A stretch of 20,004 nucleotides of DNA from positions 1 to 20,004 of IMG/VR virus record IMGVR_UViG_3300023116_000467; one strand, 5' to 3'. The notes under the pieces were generated by a model. The model was not told where the DNA came from, made no database searches, and saw nothing but the letters and a program-made list of their open reading frames with translations. Positions 17,301 through 20,004 of the stretch are shown here, piece by piece. This DNA is from a virus. The position numbers and the translations under genes are program-made. Position 1 is the first letter of the stretch, and every line of letters starts with the position of its first letter.

Positions 17301-20004
17301 CTCCAATAAAGAGACGTTTTGTAGAACCTAAATCGTTACTGTTAGTGGTGCTTCCAGCTTCAGAACCATCAACAAATAACTTCAAATCAGTACCACTTCT
17401 AGTGATAGCAATGTGATACCAAGTATCTGCAGAAAGAGTTGTTGCACCAGATGTAACAACGTCACTGCCACCGATATTAAAGCGTACTTGATTTGTGGCA
17501 ATATAAAGTCTACCAGCATTTGCATCAGCACCACTATCTCTCGTATCAAAGATATGTCTATCACCAGCAGAGACATCATCTGGACGAATCCAGCACTCAA
17601 CAGTAAATGCTCCTGTTCCAAAACCAAATTCAGTAGAAGTTGGAATGGAGAGATAATCAGTAGTAGCATCATCCAATAATAAGGAAGAATCACCAAATTT
17701 CTTCTGAGCAGTATCTAACTGAGCACTATTGTTGAAAGTTGCTGTATGATAATCCTGACCAGAGTTAAGGATTCTACCAACCTTACCAAGATAAATTGTG
17801 GAACGTGCTTGGTTATATCCAATAACTTCTGCCTTAGTATCTCTGGTCTTAATAATTTGACCAGGCGAGAAGAATCCTTCACCTTGTTTAGAGGTAAATG
17901 TTACTTTTCTAATTGTTATCTCTTCAGAAGCAGTAAATTCTCCGTTGTTATTTCCATATTCAATTTTATAGTTTCGGATGAATTCATCTTCACTGAAAGC
18001 ACCAGATTCGTTATCATATGGAATGATATAATTGTTGATAGATTCATTTGCAGGGAATGAAATATCAAAGGCAGTAGAATTATCATCAAAGTCAACAATA
18101 TTAACTTGAGACTGTGAAATATCATCAAGAACAACGTTTGGATATGTTGTGGAAGTAATTCTGTTGAACAGCAGTCCAAAGAACGAAGAACCTTCAGAAA
18201 TATCAACCTGAGAAATAAATTCTTCAGTTACGGGGTCTTGATAAACTGTAGTGGAGGTGACACGAGCAACAACAGCGGACTGAGAACCAATGATAATATC
18301 GTTAAGTTCAATATCAAAAAGACCAGGGGTAGACTGATAGGTTCCTGTTGTCTTACTTAAAGTAAGGTCTCCTGTAACCTCAACTTGAGTTCCGTAGATA
18401 GGAGTTCCTTCTAACTTAGATGCAGCAGCAGTTCCCGATTGTCCTCTTAGAACTTCAAGAGTTGTAGACTCATTATTTTGAGTAATAGAATTAACAACAA
18501 AGATTTCAGAACCAAACTGATAACTCTCACCAACTTCAAATACATCACTTGCAACAGGAGTATTTGGTGTGTCCGAAGCAATTACTTCAAAGGTATCTGT
18601 TGCAGCACCAATAGTATATCTTAACTCTGCAATAGGAGTTTCCTGTCCTGTTTGTAAGTTGATTTGCTCAACAACAGCAGTATCTCCAGTAAGGTTTGTT
18701 ATTTGCTCACCAAAGATAAACAGTCCAAGATTATCAACGTCAGTGATTGTATTCAAGTTAGATGCAAATCCAGTCGTACTTACAATACAAAGTTCTCCAA
18801 GTTGGAAAGTACCCTCAGAAACATATCCAAAAATACTATTACCAATAACATTGGTAACAATAAGTTTTGCATTAGACGCTGTACCACTTAAAGTATTACC
18901 AATGTTAGGGAAGATTCCACTAATATTGGTGAAAGTCATTTCAATCGTATCGATTTGCTCAACTGTTACGTTGACGTACTTAACGCTTGCAGGGGGAGAT
19001 GGTGGTTCACTAAAGACAATGGAATCATTTTGAATTTCAAAAGCAGTATCTGGGGTTTGTACAACGCCATTCAACACAATCATTAACTGGTTTGCGTTAG
19101 CAACAACAGTTTCACCATTAACAGTTAATGGGAATGCGATTCTTTCACCATCAAAGAAGCTAGAAATATCATCCAATCTCTGAACAACAGAGGTTAAAAT
19201 ATTCTCCGAGGACGTAAGTCTCTTTTGACGGAAGAGAACTTCAGTATTATTAAACTCAGAATAAATTGGTTCAACAAGAGCAAAGTTTTGAATATTAGGA
19301 ACAATTGCCTCTCTAGCAAGTTCAACCGATTTGACTAATTCGAAATCGGTTTCCTTATTTGGAATAGACCCATACTCGTTAACACTAAGTTCACCAAAAA
19401 CCTTAAAGGATGCTGGGTGAACATTTCTAATTAAAATGTCTTTCCACTCACCAATAGATACAGCAGACTTAATTGCATAAGAGAAGTCTTGATAGTAGTA
19501 AGAGTCCTGAATCTTTTGAATAATTTCAGAAGGCTTACCTACATCATCAATGAACTGACCAGTTGTCTTAGTAATAGAACCAATTTCAAGAACACCTTTA
19601 GCAACTTTAAGATCGCTAATTACACCAGAAGACTTGGAAATAGCGCCTGTTACTGATTGCCCTTCTGAAAAATCACCATCATAATCAACAATCTTTAAAA
19701 TTCTTGGTCCAACTTGCCAACCAGAGTTAGTAGAGACATATCCAGTTGCAGTAGCATTTTCAAGAGAATCACCTTGATAGACCAATTCTCCTTCTAAGAA
19801 TGTAGATGTAATGACATTTGCTTCTGCAGCACCACCGAAGGACGACGTTAATACTTGTTGACGACCCGTTCCAGCATTTACAAAAGTAATCGCATCACCA
19901 AGTTCTGCATTAGTAGGTGTAATTGCAAGTTTTAATTGGTCATCCTCAAGAGAATTTGCAGTTCCAGAAATTGCATAATAAGTCGTAGTGCCATTAAGAC
20001 GACC
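11350..20004 (-). CDS. 7: Giant baseplate wedge protein, gp7-like C-terminal segment plus ~2,600-residue modular extension; 5' end outside window
   Basis: An open frame fills 20004-11350 (2884 residues, TGA stop). The frame stays open to the window edge, so the real start lies upstream; TTG 19785 is internal. Residues about 161-206 (DSYYYQDFSYAIKSAV, then WKDILIRNVHPASFKVFG) resemble the T4 gp7 C-terminal segment (SRSYYVMKIKS, WKSDVIRFVHPVGFGFIAI). In T4, gp7 is 1032 residues and ends about 150 residues later; here some 2,600 more follow. Order: NGVxQ module (279-350); beta modules (about 360-750); LamG 1 (751-951); helical repeats 1-4 (995-1610); LamG 2 (1673-1868); CBM-like domain (1911-2128); remainder of helical repeat 4 (2130 to about 2220); beta modules; two NGVxQ modules (2576-2736); GxGY repeats (2798-2860). 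In T4, gp7 organises the wedge and binds gp10, gp8 and gp53. The extension is inferred to project outward and may bind surface sugars. The gp7 identity rests on a short match plus gene order. Confidence 0.8.
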   Translation of the reverse strand, partial: GRLNGTTTYYAISGTANSLEDDQLKLAITPTNAELGDAITFVNAGTGRQQVLTSSFGGAAEANVITSTFLEGELVYQGDSLENATATGYVSTNSGWQVGPRILKIVDYDGDFSEGQSVTGAISKSSGVISDLKVAKGVLEIGSITKTTGQFIDDVGKPSEIIQKIQDSYYYQDFSYAIKSAVSIGEWKDILIRNVHPASFKVFGELSVNEYGSIPNKETDFELVKSVELAREAIVPNIQNFALVEPIYSEFNNTEVLFRQKRLTSSENILTSVVQRLDDISSFFDGERIAFPLTVNGETVVANANQLMIVLNGVVQTPDTAFEIQNDSIVFSEPPSPPASVKYVNVTVEQIDTIEMTFTNISGIFPNIGNTLSGTASNAKLIVTNVIGNSIFGYVSEGTFQLGELCIVSTTGFASNLNTITDVDNLGLFIFGEQITNLTGDTAVVEQINLQTGQETPIAELRYTIGAATDTFEVIASDTPNTPVASDVFEVGESYQFGSEIFVVNSITQNNESTTLEVLRGQSGTAAASKLEGTPIYGTQVEVTGDLTLSKTTGTYQSTPGLFDIELNDIIIGSQSAVVARVTSTTVYQDPVTEEFISQVDISEGSSFFGLLFNRITSTTYPNVVLDDISQSQVNIVDFDDNSTAFDISFPANESINNYIIPYDNESGAFSEDEFIRNYKIEYGNNNGEFTASEEITIRKVTFTSKQGEGFFSPGQIIKTRDTKAEVIGYNQARSTIYLGKVGRILNSGQDYHTATFNNSAQLDTAQKKFGDSSLLLDDATTDYLSIPTSTEFGFGTGAFTVECWIRPDDVSAGDRHIFDTRDSGADANAGRLYIATNQVRFNIGGSDVVTSGATTLSADTWYHIAITRSGTDLKLFVDGSEAGSTTNSNDLGSTKRLFIGANFAGSNPFSGHIDEFRVSNTGRYTAAFTPRNGIFQGDSNTKLLLHLDGEDTQTYTEDWSGGESLTNGEEFHNDAILATSRLAGAPAGFTGNSHRVYNAAESIRLNKDFIAQETVYLLLQQYPSLVIPGGNVNCEDDIRDVLDQIIEDLKNGSNSHMWDAAAIYVDRTQNPVTLNHIETEVTETIWAFNKVDEMLQYIINNVAWTVQGNHGLTQTLNTDATNIYETGSADLNNCADVYTTINNLIDILTDTLSEADTPSATLDGDHLGTVTKVEPAFEYVGGTVDAFYEVPFDSTYHNGTDNILYTNQIDLDNRYRFFDAANLIRANASVIVDKASADLLTRYPDLYLEMPRNEGGTGDGTLRCKTDLTLILNEIVKDIADGGNEFTVQAAKFYLGANDELIHIRLQVFQSVYAHERLGFYMKQAITGDLDYTNTDDIITGDWGITDDPGGCQNVQDAIDTLIDTLNDIIAPTSSDYAIGADRLYFNRDYIAEEITGLTTAEFTYNLNGTNYSALTYPGNDGEVVCQRDLKYLLLAIISDLQTGGNNSTIANMEFYLNSDLTLNHIENELLATVYAIEQLKVIGEYALNNYLYEQGANASSPNYNAQYTDETPYRDSETPSNISEVITRLNELVDIAVGILAPSGDAGRGAAKNILYNKNYYREEITQTVNNQFGSGSWTYDSFLDDMVENIAHDIITTDTSSTSDAYDVFIENISGEFEVGEVVTSSGGGTATILEYSEKNTFMVVGPFTGTPWVSGDTLTGGTNSGTADVASGLGGSVEFDGNTQYLRVASSSDFQFGTGAITLEAWIYWTGRTTFEVSGSVQDNLNLFLSATQIGFWGGSGTFFTRAHNFNLNTWYHVAIVRDDTSIGNCRIYVDGVQQGISDTWATDYSSAIEPLVAFNNLGGSTRAEGHISNFRIVTDAVYTADFTPSVVPLTSIPNTVLLTCQGSSVDNGPSGHSITAAGATPALSSTFSPFVNAGGISNVFTWYTNPTNVKSLALARVTTSNITGQVSGINLLTNPENIVLALSTGQSTGVTQNITAAPDGTLSADKIYSTNNLTEHWRYKNYNLTAYETFDTTTVRFDSDVESFDTGSPTGDTTQQFTTSIFLKAGEYSRIRWEMGLDAGASTRKLAFFDANLSDGTYSASPFTPQGGITVDDYGLIPYGNGWYRVYITGTFSFGVSELRSTVYVRNETGAATYTGDNVKGVYAWGLKLNKGTLDPYTAVSGEIFYSDTEFNIKTFALELLQEFMTNSLDNTLLSPSGNAGFFSFYDSTQAANYSTDSIAALIRNGITIISNQLAVDSYYTGLTTINGISLPTKTYGERTIPVGIGGGLSPADYIYGNQSDAFAEAQFITLNEGRVVKVYQRFRIDGDITDGPFTMNEGVSKQGTPGTTGTVYGFYEDENFKYLDVEVTAGTWAITDTIVGDDNGTTAQISSIENRIHIIDLAGTFVEDIAFKGYTSGQTATPTDFIKTEASVTSNTGGKLTVDTETLLGTFETTSVVYPESSRQYLDVTKFAGLDIGVGDKIASSGYVRLGISILSNLEEFTVGNRLYKVVAGIQDTNTYGIITEVDLDSNFIYVSEYQGNFQNGDIVGDYGIASNFPVGYASISTRVVTDGAASALVQDIRDVGINKRLYLSNIAGTFDVKDAIFGPDNFEAAILEIVDLKARVKRAFKGFDGVQTSFKLTTDNGVPYLPDPEGHMLIFINGVLQPPGATNAFTAFSDTIQFTEPPELGSAFTGFYAGKLRQLDDISFEFDSLRQSFNLKRNDVFYSLTLTEGVQSATIRPENNIIVSLNGVIQEPGIGFEIVGSRIIFSEIPRVGSTFVAFSYVGSEADVDAAEVIPPIEPGDLIQIQGETEDREVAVIESSNSLITFDYLGSVFGQGAQGQANLTSGTIETVSVTAGGSGYTSRPSVRLDSISGFDGQVKALVGVAGVEVVSPGSGYQNPEIVVETEVPDDWTPPNLADYGEELVDPEIIV
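11425..11610 (-). repeat. GxGY beta repeat pair at the C-terminus of the gp7-like protein
   Basis: Two units: SVTAGGSGYTSRPSVRLDS and VEVVSPGSGYQNPEIVVE, about residues 2798-2860. They share the 'G.GY..P.(I/V)' core with units in gp8 and the 1541-residue protein. Confidence 0.65.
11795..12275 (-). repeat. Two tandem NGVxQ modules
   Basis: Two units of about 75-80 residues: FDGVQTSFKLT...LIFINGVLQPPG...DTIQFTEPPELGSAF and FDSLRQSFNLK...IIVSLNGVIQEPG...SRIIFSEIPRVGSTFVAF. A third, distant copy lies at 18955-19168 (LMIVLNGVVQTPD...DSIVFSEPPSPP). T4 gp10 has a similar segment (VRFNGILQE), so this is a recurrent tail-protein module. Confidence 0.7.
13620..14270 (-). other. Carbohydrate-binding-module-like domain
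   Basis: Residues about 1911-2128. It has the recurrent phage pattern of INLLTNPENI, GTLSADKIYS, a central TTSIFLKAGEYSRIRWEM, IPYGNGWYRVYITGTF, and a closing VYAWGLKLNKGTLDPYTAV. This arrangement is typical of jelly-roll CBM-like domains in phage fibre and tail proteins. Sugar binding is inferred from the fold type only. Confidence 0.6.
14400..14985 (-). other. LamG-like (concanavalin-type) domain 2
   Basis: Residues about 1673-1868: VEFDGNTQYLRVASSSDFQF, GAITLEAWIYW, NLNTWYHVAIVRDD, CRIYVDGVQQG, EGHISNFRIVTDAVYTADF and VLLTCQG. This is the classic LamG-type order (strand, 'EAWI', 'WYHVA', 'VDG', 'I..FRI'). Confidence 0.85.
15176..17020 (-). repeat. Four diverged helical repeats, the last one interrupted
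   Basis: Units begin near 17020 (AAESIRLNKDFIAQETVYLL), 16350 (AANLIRANASVIVDKASADL), 15873 (GADRLYFNRDYIAEEITGL) and 15360 (GAAKNILYNKNYYREEI). Shared features of each are a Cys followed by an acidic helix (Cys1035 in NCEDDIRDVLDQIIEDL, Cys1265 in RCKTDLTLILNEIVKDI, Cys1427 in VCQRDLKYLLLAIISDL), then GGN or GSN, an 'AA.(F/I)Y' segment, an L-x-H-I motif, and a closing helix such as DTLIDTLNDIIAPTS. Unit 4 has Tyr1582 in place of the Cys and stops after DIITTDTS. Unit length varies (Cys-to-Cys 230 and 162 residues). Confidence 0.75.
17150..17750 (-). other. LamG-like (concanavalin-type) domain 1
   Basis: Residues about 751-951: FNNSAQLDTAQKKFGDSSL, YLSIPTSTEFGF, GAFTVECWIRPDD, SADTWYHIAITRSG, LKLFVDGSEAGS, SGHIDEFRVSNTGRYTAAF and KLLLHLDG. 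A textbook LamG-type pattern that ends just before helical repeat 1. Confidence 0.88.
19385..19520 (-). other. T4 gp7 C-terminal-like segment
   Basis: Residues about 161-206 of the visible protein. Pattern 'S.YY..F.Y.IKS...I..WK..(V)I.R.VHP..F..F' aligns by eye with the T4 gp7 segment containing SRSYYVMKIKSNL and RWKSDVIRFVHPVGF. The preceding beta-rich stretch (GQSVTGAISKSSGVI) also parallels T4 gp7 (GQTIYTATGRCNVTYI). Confidence 0.6.

Noticed and set aside
18569-19033. A 154-codon plus-strand frame with hydrophobic stretches
   Set aside because: It is antisense to conserved modules of the gp7-like protein, and the hydrophobic runs come from complementing polar codons rather than a real membrane protein.
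11350-19785. A complete gene starting at TTG 19785 (2811 residues)
   Set aside because: The same frame is open for 73 more codons to the window edge at 20004 with coherent protein sequence, so the TTG is internal and the gene is 5'-incomplete.
1-20004. A diversity-generating retroelement, CRISPR array, tRNA or insertion sequence
   Set aside because: I looked for reverse transcriptase motifs, paired template/variable repeats, regularly spaced direct repeats, cloverleaf sequences and transposase motifs and saw none; the lectin-type folds here lack a C-type lectin variable-region signature.

Overview
The window is one block of virion structural genes from a tailed phage, all on the minus strand, read from about 20004 down to 1. 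The best explanation is a T4-like myovirus of marine cyanobacteria (Synechococcus or Prochlorococcus); a phage of another marine bacterium is possible. The evidence is as follows: an AT-rich sequence; a baseplate-wedge gp8 homologue whose motifs match those I recall from T4 gp8 along its length; a T4 gp7-like C-terminal segment at the upstream edge; a T4 gp9/gp10-like N-terminus on the gene after it; and very large, mosaic, beta-rich proteins of the kind cyanomyoviruses carry in this cluster. Comparisons with T4 are made from memory, not from an alignment.

Layout in transcription order: (1) 20004-11350, a giant gp7-like protein, at least 2884 residues, 5' end outside the window; (2) 11308-10088, a 406-residue protein with a gp9/gp10-type N-terminus and a C-terminal cupredoxin-like domain; (3) 10082-5457, a 1541-residue protein with cupredoxin-like and YHYH-type domains; (4) 5417-3885, gp8 enlarged by two inserts; (5) 3885-1, a DUF4815-like structural protein, at least 1295 residues, 3' end outside the window. 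Gaps are 41, 5 and 39 bases, and the last pair overlaps by one base. Two gaps hold T4-type late-promoter motifs (AATAAATA at 11336-11329, CATAAATA at 5452-5445). There are no gene-free stretches over 300 bases, and I see no tRNA, CRISPR array, mobile element or clear terminator.

How the parts fit: in T4, gp7, gp8 and gp10 are partners in the baseplate wedge and gp9 sits on the wedge as the fibre socket. Here the same core parts appear to be kept, but each has been enlarged by the same small stock of modules: GxGY beta repeats, 'NGVxQ' modules, LamG and carbohydrate-binding-like folds, cupredoxin-like folds and a helical repeat. Several modules are nested inside others (LamG plus CBM inside a helical repeat; a cupredoxin-like fold inside a YHYH domain; GxGY inside gp8). 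The most interesting reading is a baseplate periphery decorated with sugar-binding and possibly copper-binding domains. That reading is an inference; the domain layout itself is visible in the sequence.
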